64,000 nucleotides of DNA, taken from positions 1 through 64,000 of the forward strand of contig CAJWEI010000009.1 of assembly GCA_913031285.1 (NCBI GenBank). Reading direction: 5' to 3'. The stretch's first letter is position 1, and each line of letters opens with the position of its first letter. Shown in pieces: positions 28,497-37,545 of the stretch. A model generated the notes under the pieces. The model searched no databases. It saw nothing but the letters and a program-made list of their open reading frames with translations, and was not told the DNA's origin. The stretch comes from an uncultured Alphaproteobacteria bacterium (GTDB lineage: Bacteria; Pseudomonadota; Alphaproteobacteria; Rhodobacterales; Rhodobacteraceae). Both the position numbers and the translations under genes were made by a program.

Positions 28497-29254
28497 TGTT
28501 CAATCCTGCCCCAACAGATTTGACTGGAAAGACCTGCTTGGTTACGGGTGCAAGTGGGGGTATTGGAGCGGCGGCTATTGCACATTTTTCAGCTTCGGGT
28601 GCGACAGTATTTGCAACTGATCTGAGTCCCAATTTTGACGGATGCGCCGATTATCGGGCATTCAATTTGTCAGAAACAGATGATTTGGAAAAGGCATGTG
28701 GGTGGATTTCTGAGATTTCTCCGGACATACTTTTTAACAACGCTGCTGTGTTTGATATGGGGTCGATCTTAGATGCGAATCTTGATCAATATGATCATCT
28801 CTTTGGGGTAAATGTCCGAGCTTTCTATGCCATCATGCAAGCAACTGCACAATCAATGGTTGCCATGGGTAAACCTGGTTCAATTATAAATATGGCATCA
28901 CAGGCTGGCCATAGAGGAGAGGCTCTTGTTGCGCACTACTGTGCAACTAAAGCTGCGGTTATTAGCTACACACAATCTGCCGCTCTGGCACTGGCGCCCT
29001 ATAAAATAAGAGTCAATGGGATCTCACCAGGTGTCATTGATACGCCTATGTGGAAACATGTAGATAGCCTTTTTGCCAAGTTTGAACATAAAGAGATCGG
29101 GCAAAAGAAGCGAGAGGTCGGTGAAGAGGTCCCCCTTGGGTATATGGGTGCTCCGGACGATGTTGCACGGGTTGCTATCTTTTTGGCGTCTGAGCAGTCT
29201 TCATACATGACTGCTCAAACTATCGGTGTCGATGGCGGAAATGTATTGAGGTAG
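28496..29254 (+). CDS. Short-chain dehydrogenase, probable sorbitol dehydrogenase
   Basis: A 252-residue classical SDR. The cofactor loop is TGASGGIG, followed by NNAA, and the catalytic Tyr148 and Lys152 occur in HYCATK. Rhodobacter smo operons contain an SDR polyol dehydrogenase (SmoS) oxidising sorbitol to fructose and galactitol to tagatose; position supports that role. The upstream ORF extension inside smoG is not used. The exact hexitol is inferred. Confidence 0.87.
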   Translation: MFNPAPTDLTGKTCLVTGASGGIGAAAIAHFSASGATVFATDLSPNFDGCADYRAFNLSETDDLEKACGWISEISPDILFNNAAVFDMGSILDANLDQYDHLFGVNVRAFYAIMQATAQSMVAMGKPGSIINMASQAGHRGEALVAHYCATKAAVISYTQSAALALAPYKIRVNGISPGVIDTPMWKHVDSLFAKFEHKEIGQKKREVGEEVPLGYMGAPDDVARVAIFLASEQSSYMTAQTIGVDGGNVLR

Positions 29255-29258
29255 ATTG

Positions 29259-30152
29259 ATGTCCATTATCCAACCAGAAATAGAGATTGTAGATCGTGAC
29301 CGCCATTCGATCCGCTATCTGGAGCACGGCTGGCCGACGGATCTATGCCGTTGGCACGCGCATGAAGAATATGAATTGCATTTGATTGTTGCCACGCGTG
29401 GCAAAGCCTTTGTGGGAGATTATATTGGAGATTTTGGTCCAGGGACGCTTTTCCTGACAGGTCCTAACCTACCTCATAACTGGATTACGGATGATGTCTG
29501 GAAAGAAGCCGTGAAAACGCGGGATATGTTGGTACAGTTTAGCCAGACAAGCCTCGATCAACTTGTCGCTGGGTTTCCAGAGTTTAGTGAAGTTCGACAA
29601 ATGTTGATGTCAGCGCAGTCTGGGATCGAATTTTTGAAATTTAATCCCACGTTTGCTCGCGGCCATATGGAAGCAATCCGTGATAGCAAAGGGCCTGAGC
29701 GTATACTTGCGTTTGTTCGCTTTCTAGTCCGGCTAAACGAACACGCTGAACGCAAGCTTTTGTCTGTGGTCAAACTTACTCAGGCGGAAGGTAGAAGCAA
29801 ACACGCGAAGGTTGGAGCTGTGATCGATTACGTTGTAAAGCATTTTTCAGAAGATATTTCAATCGAAAAAGCGGCTGCGCGTGCCGGGATGACGGAGGCT
29901 ACATTCAGAAGAAATTTCCAATCGATGACCGGGCATCGATTTGTTGAATTTGTTAATCGCGTTCGGGTCGGTCAGGCCTGTGGGATGCTCTATGCATCGG
30001 ACGATCAAATTACGACTATTTGCTACCAAGTTGGTTACCAAAACCTTGCCAACTTCAACCGTCATTTTCTCAAGATGAAGGGTATGACGCCGTCTGCCTA
30101 TCGAGAAATGGCTAGAAGTGATCTCGCCCCAATGAAAGTAGATGCCGGATGA
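29259..30152 (+). CDS. AraC-family transcriptional regulator
   Basis: A 297-residue activator. The N-terminal cupin-like sensor contains WHAHEEYELHLIVATRG, and the C-terminal double helix-turn-helix spans about residues 190-290 with ISIEKAAARAGMTEATFRR and YQVGYQNLANFNRHF. It lies within the polyol operon, so it probably senses the imported polyol and activates its own operon. The ATG follows GAGG; the TTG directly before it is less likely. It overlaps mtlK as ATGA. Confidence 0.92.
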   Translation: MSIIQPEIEIVDRDRHSIRYLEHGWPTDLCRWHAHEEYELHLIVATRGKAFVGDYIGDFGPGTLFLTGPNLPHNWITDDVWKEAVKTRDMLVQFSQTSLDQLVAGFPEFSEVRQMLMSAQSGIEFLKFNPTFARGHMEAIRDSKGPERILAFVRFLVRLNEHAERKLLSVVKLTQAEGRSKHAKVGAVIDYVVKHFSEDISIEKAAARAGMTEATFRRNFQSMTGHRFVEFVNRVRVGQACGMLYASDDQITTICYQVGYQNLANFNRHFLKMKGMTPSAYREMARSDLAPMKVDAG

Positions 30153-31561
30153 ACAAATCTATCCCACATCAGGTGTCTGAGACAAGCTATAATCGGTCAG
30201 ATTGCGATATTGGCGTTATCCATTTGGGCTATGGTGCCTTTCATCGGGCGCACCAAGCTGTTTTTTTGGATAACTACATGGAACTGACAGGTGACTTGTC
30301 ATTTGGCATTGCTGCTGTAAATTTAAGAGAGTCGGAAGCTGATGACTTTGCCATGAATGATCTCGCACAGAATGGTTATTTACTCAAGTCAGTGGCGCCC
30401 TCGGGAGAAACGACCCTAACCCGCGTGCGTAGCCATGTTTTATTTTCAGATTGGACTGTTGACCGCGAAGGGACAGAAAACCTTTTGGCTCGAGCAAGTG
30501 TTAATTTAGTTACAATAACCGTGACCGAAAGTGGCTATTACACCGACCCAATTGGAAACCTTGATCGGAGTGATCCGACGATAGCATCTGAAGTTAATGG
30601 TGATGTTGGTAAAAGCATTTATGCATTTCTTGCAAAGGCGTTAGACGCTAGAAGAACTCAGCTTGGAGCACCTATTACAGTGTGCTGTTGTGATAACATT
30701 CGAAAAAATGGAAAGATGCTTGAAAGTAATTTTACATCCTATCTTGAGGCGACTGGTTGTGAAGAATTAAAAGATTGGGTTTGCTCCCATGTGACCTTCC
30801 CATGTTCAATGGTTGATCGTATTACACCTAGACCCACATCTGAGCTGGTTGACGAGTTATCGGCTCTGACTGGAAAAGCTGTTGCACAGCCGATTATGGC
30901 AGAGGCATTTTTGCAGTGGGTTTTGGAGGATAAATTTTCTTCTAAGATGCCGGATTTGTCCCAAGTTGGTGTAACAGTTACAAAGGATGTTGATCCATTC
31001 GAAGAAACTAAAATCCGCGTTCTTAATGGTGGGCATACTTGCCTTGCTTATCTAGCGGCTCTGCGTGGCATTGAAGCGTTTGACCAAGCAATGGCAACGC
31101 CAGATCTCTTTGACCACTTTTGGCACTTTGAAACGCGAGAAGTTCTACCTGCTTTAAAAATTGATTTACCATTTTCTAAGGCGGCTTATTTGGATAAAAT
31201 CGCAGATCGGTTTAAAAACGAAGCTATTGGAGATACAGTTGCGCGCATTTGTTCAGATGGGATGGCGAAATTTCCAATTTTTATCCGCCCAACACTAGCA
31301 GACTGCCTTGCCCAAGGCGTGATGCCGTCATTTGGGATTAAAAGCATAGCGAGTTGGCACACATTCGCAAAACATGTTGCTGCTGGTCGGATCTCGTTTG
31401 AATATATCGAGCCTAGTTGGTCACAACTCAAGAATCTATTGGGTACGGAAAATTTCATTTTATCAAAACAGCTTTGGGGTGACCTTCCAAAGGAATATCC
31501 AGAGTTTTCCAAGGCGCTACGCGCCGAAATTAGAGAAATGGATCGATCATGGCCAGTTTAA
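30149..31561 (+). CDS. mtlK: Mannitol 2-dehydrogenase
   Basis: It oxidises D-mannitol to D-fructose with NAD+, in the cytoplasm. It belongs to the long-chain mannitol dehydrogenase family, 470 residues. The N-terminal motif [20 protein letters not shown] is diagnostic, and the catalytic KxxxxNxxH occurs as KIRVLNGGH (Lys near residue 288). It is coupled to the AraC gene and overlaps the ATPase gene by 13 bases. Confidence 0.95.
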   Translation: MNKSIPHQVSETSYNRSDCDIGVIHLGYGAFHRAHQAVFLDNYMELTGDLSFGIAAVNLRESEADDFAMNDLAQNGYLLKSVAPSGETTLTRVRSHVLFSDWTVDREGTENLLARASVNLVTITVTESGYYTDPIGNLDRSDPTIASEVNGDVGKSIYAFLAKALDARRTQLGAPITVCCCDNIRKNGKMLESNFTSYLEATGCEELKDWVCSHVTFPCSMVDRITPRPTSELVDELSALTGKAVAQPIMAEAFLQWVLEDKFSSKMPDLSQVGVTVTKDVDPFEETKIRVLNGGHTCLAYLAALRGIEAFDQAMATPDLFDHFWHFETREVLPALKIDLPFSKAAYLDKIADRFKNEAIGDTVARICSDGMAKFPIFIRPTLADCLAQGVMPSFGIKSIASWHTFAKHVAAGRISFEYIEPSWSQLKNLLGTENFILSKQLWGDLPKEYPEFSKALRAEIREMDRSWPV

Positions 31562-32571
31562 CAATTAATGATGTCCATAAGACTTATGGAACAGAACCAG
31601 TCCTGCACGGAGTTAATCTTACTGTTGAGGATGGTGAATTCGTTGTATTTGTTGGTCCCTCTGGTTGTGGCAAATCAACACTTCTTCGGATGATTGCTGG
31701 TTTGGAGGATATCACATCTGGCAGTGTGTCCATTGATGGGCTTAAAGTTAACGATGTGGCGCCTGCTAAACGCGGCGTTGCTATGGTATTTCAGACCTAT
31801 GCCCTTTATCCTCATATGTCAGTCTACAAGAACATGGCGTTTGGTTTACGTCAGGCTAAAACACCTGCCGAGGAAATTGACCGCCGTGTGAAAGCTGCAG
31901 CCGATGTTCTGCAGATTACGGATTATCTAGACCGTAATCCGCGCAACCTATCTGGTGGTCAGCGGCAGCGGGTTGCCATCGGCCGCGCTATCGTGCGTGA
32001 TCCAAAAGTATTTTTATTTGATGAACCCCTTTCCAATCTGGATGCTTCGTTAAGGGTTCAAACAAGGATAGAAATTTCAAAACTGCATGAACGCCTTGGT
32101 TCAACTATGATATACGTTACTCATGATCAGGTCGAAGCAATGACTTTAGCTGATAAAATTGTGGTTCTTAAGGATGGACGTGTAGAACAGATTGGCTCGC
32201 CGACAGAACTTTATGATCAACCACAAAACCTCTTTGTTGCAGGGTTTATTGGCAGTCCTAAAATGAATTTCTTTAATAGGTTGGATGTCTCAGAAATTAC
32301 TCAAAAAAATATGCAAAATGAAGATACCATAGGAATACGTCCAGAGCATCTAGTTGCCTGTGCCGAAGCTGACGCATGCGTAAGTGGCAAGTTAGAATTG
32401 ATCGAAAACTTGGGTGAGTACGTTTTGGCGCATATGGTAGGGTCTAATGGCACCACATTTATTGCCAAGATGGATCGAAAGCAGGTTGGAAATATTGGAG
32501 ATACTTTGGCCTTCAAAGTAATTGACGGTAATGCACATATGTTCGATAGGACGTCAACACAAAGGGTTTGA
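31549..32571 (+). CDS. smoK: Polyol ABC transporter ATPase (MalK/UgpC type)
   Basis: A 340-residue ATPase serving smoF/smoG. Walker A is GPSGCGKST, the signature LSGGQRQR, Walker [14 protein letters not shown] and the switch [15 protein letters not shown]-terminal TOBE-type regulatory domain starts near residue 240. Its start lies inside the mtlK 3' end. Confidence 0.94.
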   Translation: MASLTINDVHKTYGTEPVLHGVNLTVEDGEFVVFVGPSGCGKSTLLRMIAGLEDITSGSVSIDGLKVNDVAPAKRGVAMVFQTYALYPHMSVYKNMAFGLRQAKTPAEEIDRRVKAAADVLQITDYLDRNPRNLSGGQRQRVAIGRAIVRDPKVFLFDEPLSNLDASLRVQTRIEISKLHERLGSTMIYVTHDQVEAMTLADKIVVLKDGRVEQIGSPTELYDQPQNLFVAGFIGSPKMNFFNRLDVSEITQKNMQNEDTIGIRPEHLVACAEADACVSGKLELIENLGEYVLAHMVGSNGTTFIAKMDRKQVGNIGDTLAFKVIDGNAHMFDRTSTQRV

Positions 32572-32595
32572 CCCTTTATAAAGGATTACATCTTG

Positions 32596-33522
32596 ATGAT
32601 TTTATGCTGTGGTGAAGCTTTGATTGATATGGTGCCAGAGATGTCTGTTTCTGGCGATTCCTGTTTTGCGCCAAAAGTTGGTGGTGCTGTGTTTAATACA
32701 GCAGTAGCACTTGGACGCATGTCATCTCAGGTTGCATTATTTACTGGGGTTTCTCGCGACTTCTTCGGTAACTATCTGAAGCAAGAGCTAGAGAACAGTA
32801 AAGTCAACACGGAGCATTTATCTTACCAGAATGGTCCAACAACATTAGCCTTTGTGCATTTGAAAAATGGACGCGCGACTTATACATTTTATAATGAGAG
32901 TGCTGCAGACACGACCCTGTTGCCGGAAAACTCACCAAGTGCGGAATTTCAGTTTAAAGCTATATTTTTTGGTGGTATCAGCCTTTGCACCAATCCGACG
33001 GCTTCGACTATGCTGGATATTATGCGAAAACGATCGGACCATTCGGTGACCGTGCTTGATCCAAATATACGGCCATCTTTTATTTCTCATGAAGAGTCCT
33101 ACCGAAACCGCTTGAATGAGATGATCGCGCTCAGCGACATTTTGAAAGTGTCGGACGAAGATTTGAACTGGCTGGTTCCACATCATGAGGATATTCATAC
33201 CCAGATTCAGGAACTGGTTGGGCCTTTGAAAGCGCTTGTCTTGATCACAAAAGGGTCTGATGGTGCTGAAGCATTTCATAAAGGTCAAAAAATTGCCCAA
33301 GTGCCTTCCCCTCAAGTTGACGTGAAAGATACTGTTGGTGCTGGAGATACCTTCAATGCTGGTTTTCTTTGTTCTTTGATGCAAAATGATGCGCTCACAA
33401 AACAGTATTGCAGGTCACCTAATCTGTCAGTTTTAAATGAAGCTTTGGCCTATGCAACTAAGGCTGCTTCTGTCACGGTTTCGCGTAAAGGTGCCAATTC
33501 GCCCTGGCACAGTGAAATGTGA
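32596..33522 (+). CDS. Fructokinase (PfkB family)
   Basis: A ribokinase-fold sugar kinase (308 residues) that most likely phosphorylates the fructose made by mannitol and sorbitol dehydrogenases. The C-terminal DTVGAGDTFNAGF contains the catalytic aspartate, and the N-terminal GGAVFNTAVALGR fits PfkB signature 1. AAGGA lies 10 bases before this ATG; a TTG one codon upstream is equally placed. It completes the operon. It converges with the MarR gene. Confidence 0.9.
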   Translation: MILCCGEALIDMVPEMSVSGDSCFAPKVGGAVFNTAVALGRMSSQVALFTGVSRDFFGNYLKQELENSKVNTEHLSYQNGPTTLAFVHLKNGRATYTFYNESAADTTLLPENSPSAEFQFKAIFFGGISLCTNPTASTMLDIMRKRSDHSVTVLDPNIRPSFISHEESYRNRLNEMIALSDILKVSDEDLNWLVPHHEDIHTQIQELVGPLKALVLITKGSDGAEAFHKGQKIAQVPSPQVDVKDTVGAGDTFNAGFLCSLMQNDALTKQYCRSPNLSVLNEALAYATKAASVTVSRKGANSPWHSEM

Positions 33523-33566
33523 AGGATGCTGCCCCAAGGCCTAATAATATTCTTGGCATTCTTCGG

Positions 33567-34007
33567 TCAGGTTAATTTCTTTAGAAGGTTAATGAATTTT
33601 TGTCGCTCGGAGGCGTTAAAAGGGGCTAGTGTTTCCTTTGTTATTTTGCGTCCAGCAGTTTCAAGGCCTTCTATCATTGCAGCTCCTTTAGAGGTCAAAG
33701 AGATAAGGCTTCGTCGTTTGTCGTTCTGAAATGGCTTAGTACATACCAGCCCCTTTTGGCGTAACCGGTCAACAACACCTTTGATCGTTGCCACGTCCAT
33801 AGCAGAATATCGTCCCAATTGATTTTGAGAGCACTCCCCATATTGGGCAAGACGTAACATAGCCGAGAATTGGGTTGCCGTAAGGCCACTCGTATCATGG
33901 CTTTGGAAAATTGTTGTGTGCCTTTGATTGGCAAGACGCAAAACATAGCCGACCTGCTCGTCGAGCAGATAATCTTCTTGACTTGGTATGGTGGTATCAG
34001 AAGTCAT
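33567..34007 (-). CDS. MarR-family transcriptional regulator
   Basis: A 146-residue winged-helix regulator. The DNA-binding part is SQNQLGRYSAMDVATIKGVVDRLRQKG, followed by the basic wing NDKRRSL. It is the last gene of the seven-gene Mo-hydroxylase operon, 32 bases after the second AA_synth gene, and is a likely autoregulator. MarR proteins often respond to aromatic ligands, for example NicR in nicotinate degradation. Confidence 0.9.
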   Translation of the reverse strand: MTSDTTIPSQEDYLLDEQVGYVLRLANQRHTTIFQSHDTSGLTATQFSAMLRLAQYGECSQNQLGRYSAMDVATIKGVVDRLRQKGLVCTKPFQNDKRRSLISLTSKGAAMIEGLETAGRKITKETLAPFNASERQKFINLLKKLT

Positions 34008-34039
34008 AACGCCCTTTTATCGCAATATAGAAGAAGAAT

Positions 34040-34624
34040 TTAACGCAATCCGTCAATTCCTTTGGCATCTATTGAGGTCAACCCTCCAACTCTGGGTAAA
34101 GGTCGTCCACTATCGGTCACGGCCACGGCCACCATTATCTCATTGGCTCGTGGCGCATCGTTAAGGCGCACTTCGATGCCGTCAAAATGGCTCCTTACAT
34201 AAGCGGCATCCTTATGGCCTAGTGGAATATCAAGAACTTGGCCGGGGCTACCCATCTTTTTTGACGAGGGCACAAGAGCTGCCCCCTTGTCGACCTCTTT
34301 GCGCAAAGGCGCCCCAAGCTTGGGGTGCAAAATAGCAGCGGCATGCTCTAGCTCACCGTTTTCGCCAACCATCGCGGATTTTCCATATCCCTCAGCCTGA
34401 GCTGGTGTTATTCTAAGTGCGCTGACGCATTTTTCACCAAGCATGGCACCTAATTCCGCACCTATATCCATCAATTTGCTAAGATCTTCTTGATAGATGC
34501 TCGCATACGGGTTCTCAATCACTGCGACGGCAACAGCTTTTCTTGTTGCGGGAGAGATTGATTGACCAATTTCGATATGGGTTTCTTCTATATTTATGGC
34601 AATTTTACGGATTTTGGCAATCAT
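34040..34624 (-). CDS. AA_synth family protein (DUF1185), copy B
   Basis: A 194-residue protein of the family Pfam calls 'amino acid synthesis' (PF06684, DUF1185). Its real biochemical role is not established. From memory, a structure of the family has a chorismate-mutase/YjgF-like fold. The C-terminal half (AEGYGKSAMVGENGELEHAA, LDIPLGHKDAAYVRSHFD) is clearly related to the neighbouring copy. It overlaps copy A as ATGA. Co-occurrence with the 6-hydroxynicotinate-reductase homologue suggests a role in an N-heterocycle pathway. Confidence 0.8.
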   Translation of the reverse strand: MIAKIRKIAINIEETHIEIGQSISPATRKAVAVAVIENPYASIYQEDLSKLMDIGAELGAMLGEKCVSALRITPAQAEGYGKSAMVGENGELEHAAAILHPKLGAPLRKEVDKGAALVPSSKKMGSPGQVLDIPLGHKDAAYVRSHFDGIEVRLNDAPRANEIMVAVAVTDSGRPLPRVGGLTSIDAKGIDGLR

Positions 34625-35202
34625 CTAAGTCCGTCCTTTCCTAGTATATCTTTTGCGGCCAATCCACCAACGCGATTGTGGATACGAGCACCAGTGGTCA
34701 TCACTAATACCAAGACCAATTCATCTGAGCGCGGGGCATCACTGCAGCCAACTTCCATAGAATCAAAGTGACCCCTAACATATGCAGCGTTTATATGCGT
34801 TATTGGGACATCAAGCCTTGTGCCCTGACCTCCAACTTTTTTGGTTGATGGAACAATGGCTTTTGCATCTCCTAATAATTCTCGCATCGCGTAGCCTCCC
34901 GGAACATGCCATAGGGCGCCATGTTCCACTTCACCGGCTTCTCCGACAATTGCACCTTTGCCATAGCCCTCAATATTGCTGGCGCCACCAAGTTGCGATG
35001 CCAGCTTTTTTGCCATCTCAAGGCCCAGAGGTTTGAGGTCGTTCATAAAGAATTGGATATCCTCCTCATAACGACCTGCAAATGGGTTTTTAATGATACC
35101 GAGGATTGCGCAACGTAAAAGGGGGATTTGAGCTATTGGTCCACCCTCATGAAAGATCTCTTCATAGCAAAGCACAGTCTTACGTAAAATAACGTCAGGC
35201 AT
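34621..35202 (-). CDS. AA_synth family protein (DUF1185), copy A
   Basis: A 193-residue paralogue of the next gene, sharing EGYGKGAIVGEAGEVEHGA, TRLDVPITHINAAYVRGHFD and the C-terminal VGGLAAKDILGKDGLR. The two copies differ over their N-terminal thirds and may form a heteromer. It overlaps the UPF0280 gene by 8 bases. Function unknown; inferred to act in the same pathway as the flanking redox enzymes. Confidence 0.8.
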   Translation of the reverse strand: MPDVILRKTVLCYEEIFHEGGPIAQIPLLRCAILGIIKNPFAGRYEEDIQFFMNDLKPLGLEMAKKLASQLGGASNIEGYGKGAIVGEAGEVEHGALWHVPGGYAMRELLGDAKAIVPSTKKVGGQGTRLDVPITHINAAYVRGHFDSMEVGCSDAPRSDELVLVLVMTTGARIHNRVGGLAAKDILGKDGLR

Positions 35203-36058
35203 CTACAAGGTTCCTTCTCGGTCTTGTAAAGCTATTTCCAAGTAAACGTATGTCATCGCTCAGGAATAAAGCGGCACCAGCTATATCGTTATGCTGTTGC
35301 ATGGTATGAGCGCAGCGCGTTCCACGGTTTAGAGCTTTTGTGATATCACTACCTAATAACTTTTTGTATCCGGTTACAACTGACCTTTGGCCAAGATCGC
35401 TGTCTGGGTCAATTAAATTTGCCGCACAGCGAAAAATTTGTGGGTGGCTTGGCAGATCAACAGCATTTGCAATGAGCGTTGCGGCAGCATCTGCTTGCGC
35501 GGCGCAAGCGGCTAGAACTGTGACGCTGTCAGCAATGCCCATTGAGAGGCTTCTTCCGCGGCGCCCAGAGGTCGCTACGCCTCCGATACGCTGATCATAT
35601 GAGATCGAGACGCGTCCAAGATCGCGTCCGTTAATATCGCTCATGGCCATTGCGAATTCTGTGCCTGGTGTAAGATGGATTGCAATATCCCCGCCATTAT
35701 TCACATAGGCGCGGCTCAGTGGACTCGCAGTGACCATTGCATTCAGGATCGTATCAGCAACCGATCCTGCCACTGCCGCCATTGGTGTAATAAATGTATC
35801 ACTATGTGGTTGTGTCGCCCAGTGCATGCGCTTTGCGATGTGACCTTTTGGTATGGGTGCGTTTTTACTTTGGGGGGTGCGCAGCAAATCAAGTTCGCAG
35901 ACCAACTCTTCGAGCACAGTACCAAAGCGCTCTCTGGCAGCCTTAAATGCCAATGCTCTATTCCCTTTGGTGCCGTTGGCCCCGATAATAAGGTCAATAG
36001 GACCATGCTGAAGATGCAGACGCGTTCCACAAGGTAAAAGTGCTGCCGCAGGATTCAT
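35195..36058 (-). CDS. UPF0280 family protein
   Basis: A 287-residue protein of unknown function. The family has, as far as I recall, an ApbE-like fold; ApbE proteins transfer flavin from FAD to protein, so a role in flavin handling for the neighbouring reductase is conceivable but unproven. Family-type segments include RAYVNNGGDIAIHL and ATSGRRGRSLSMGIADSVTVLA. It overlaps the upstream reductase gene as ATGA and the downstream gene by 8 bases. Confidence 0.82.
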   Translation of the reverse strand: MNPAAALLPCGTRLHLQHGPIDLIIGANGTKGNRALAFKAARERFGTVLEELVCELDLLRTPQSKNAPIPKGHIAKRMHWATQPHSDTFITPMAAVAGSVADTILNAMVTASPLSRAYVNNGGDIAIHLTPGTEFAMAMSDINGRDLGRVSISYDQRIGGVATSGRRGRSLSMGIADSVTVLAACAAQADAAATLIANAVDLPSHPQIFRCAANLIDPDSDLGQRSVVTGYKKLLGSDITKALNRGTRCAHTMQQHNDIAGAALFLSDDIRLLGNSFTRPRRNLVDA

Positions 36059-37545
36059 GCGCGGTCCTTTGCCCAGCTAAAGTTAGAAGGGTGCATTGGA
36101 TCAGGTTGATTTTCAATTTTGCCAACTGTCCGCACGCGTTCGCGAGATAGCTGATCAACTGATTTTATTTCTTGAGTGTAGCCGCCAAGTATCGCATAAT
36201 CTTCCACACGCATTGTAAACTCGATCGGTGCAACCAAGGCGGGTGTAGGGACATAGCCAAACGAATTTGTTGGCATATCTAGGACATCTACCATCACAGT
36301 TATTCCACCACCTGGCCAGACGTAGGCTTCGGCGCCACCGCATGACACGAAGGTGAGCGCATTTTTGACAGACCGCGTAAGTCGCACGGGGTTTTCGGTA
36401 ACACCAGCGCGCAAAGAGCCGCCCGCACCACCCATGAATAGAACAGAGCATATGGATGGTTCACAATTTTCAGCGATCAAATCGGAGGCAGCTTGCAGCT
36501 TTTGCGGCATTTGCTTTAATTTTGGTTCGAGGTTTTTATCAAGTTCGTAGTATCCTGACTGTTCTCCGGTTGTGGAAACCATCAAAATCCGGGTTCCGGG
36601 CTGCGCAACTTTTGGATTGAATGGGCCCAGAATGGTAAGCGGGTCCTCGATGTCTGTACCACCCCAACCCGTCCCAGGTTCTGCAACTTGAAAATATCGT
36701 CCTGGAGTCGAGCGGCGGCCTTTGATCTTGATACCTGTCGGTGGAACATCAAGTTGCTTTCCAGCCTCATGCTCTGACAATACGCCAGTGATATGGTCAT
36801 CTACCACGATTACTTCATCGACGTGATTAAGCCATTGTTTGGCGAACATACCGATGGCTGCAGATCCGCAGCCAACCCGCATTAGGTTTTCCTCAATACC
36901 GTCGATTACAGGCGCTTTCCCTGCTTGTATGACTACAGTTATTTCATGTCCCTCCTCGCCGATCACCACCTCAACGGCTTCACGGTTGCAAAGGCTTAGT
37001 AATGTGCTGCAAGTTATGCGCCCCTCGGCTTTGCTGCCGCCGGTTAAGTGCTCAACGCCACCCAAAGAAAGCATTTTAGAGCCGTATTCAGTAGTTGTGA
37101 CATGCCCTACGGGCTCTCCAGAAACACGTACAATATCGCTTTCATGACCAATATGTCGGTCCGTATCAATCTTCACTTTGACACCACAATACGAAAAAAT
37201 GCCTTCGGTGACGACCGTAACCATATCGACGCCTTGGACATCTTGACTGACAATAAAAGGAGCAGGTTTGTAATCTGGGTATGTCGTTCCAGCACCAACT
37301 GCAGTGATAAAGGGGCGGTTTCCGTTGATTATATTGCCATCCCATTCAGATGGATCAAGGTTTTGCAAGAATGGTACTAATTTATGATCTGTATTTTGAA
37401 TAATGGTTAAAGCGTCGAGGCGTATTAAATCGCCCCCTTGATTGGCATAGCGGTCACACGCACCGGATTTCCCATCTGCAATATAGCACATAACAGGACA
37501 AGCATCACACCGGATTTTTTTGGGTTTTACACCTCCGTCAGCCAC
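36055..37545 (-). CDS. 6-hydroxynicotinate reductase-like protein
   Basis: A 496-residue homologue of the ferredoxin-dependent iron-sulfur flavoprotein of anaerobic nicotinate catabolism, which reduces 6-hydroxynicotinate to 1,4,5,6-tetrahydro-6-oxonicotinate. The N-terminal cluster motif is Cys13, Cys16, Cys20 and Cys30 (IRCDACPVMCYIADGKSGAC). A second conserved region is RVGCGSAAIGMFA. It overlaps the Mo-hydroxylase gene by 8 bases and the UPF0280 gene by 4. The substrate in this organism may be a related ring compound. Confidence 0.85.
   Translation of the reverse strand: MADGGVKPKKIRCDACPVMCYIADGKSGACDRYANQGGDLIRLDALTIIQNTDHKLVPFLQNLDPSEWDGNIINGNRPFITAVGAGTTYPDYKPAPFIVSQDVQGVDMVTVVTEGIFSYCGVKVKIDTDRHIGHESDIVRVSGEPVGHVTTTEYGSKMLSLGGVEHLTGGSKAEGRITCSTLLSLCNREAVEVVIGEEGHEITVVIQAGKAPVIDGIEENLMRVGCGSAAIGMFAKQWLNHVDEVIVVDDHITGVLSEHEAGKQLDVPPTGIKIKGRRSTPGRYFQVAEPGTGWGGTDIEDPLTILGPFNPKVAQPGTRILMVSTTGEQSGYYELDKNLEPKLKQMPQKLQAASDLIAENCEPSICSVLFMGGAGGSLRAGVTENPVRLTRSVKNALTFVSCGGAEAYVWPGGGITVMVDVLDMPTNSFGYVPTPALVAPIEFTMRVEDYAILGGYTQEIKSVDQLSRERVRTVGKIENQPDPMHPSNFSWAKDRA

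Noticed and set aside
32932-33384. 150-codon minus-strand frame inside the fructokinase gene
   Set aside because: It is antisense to a PfkB-family gene with an intact active site.
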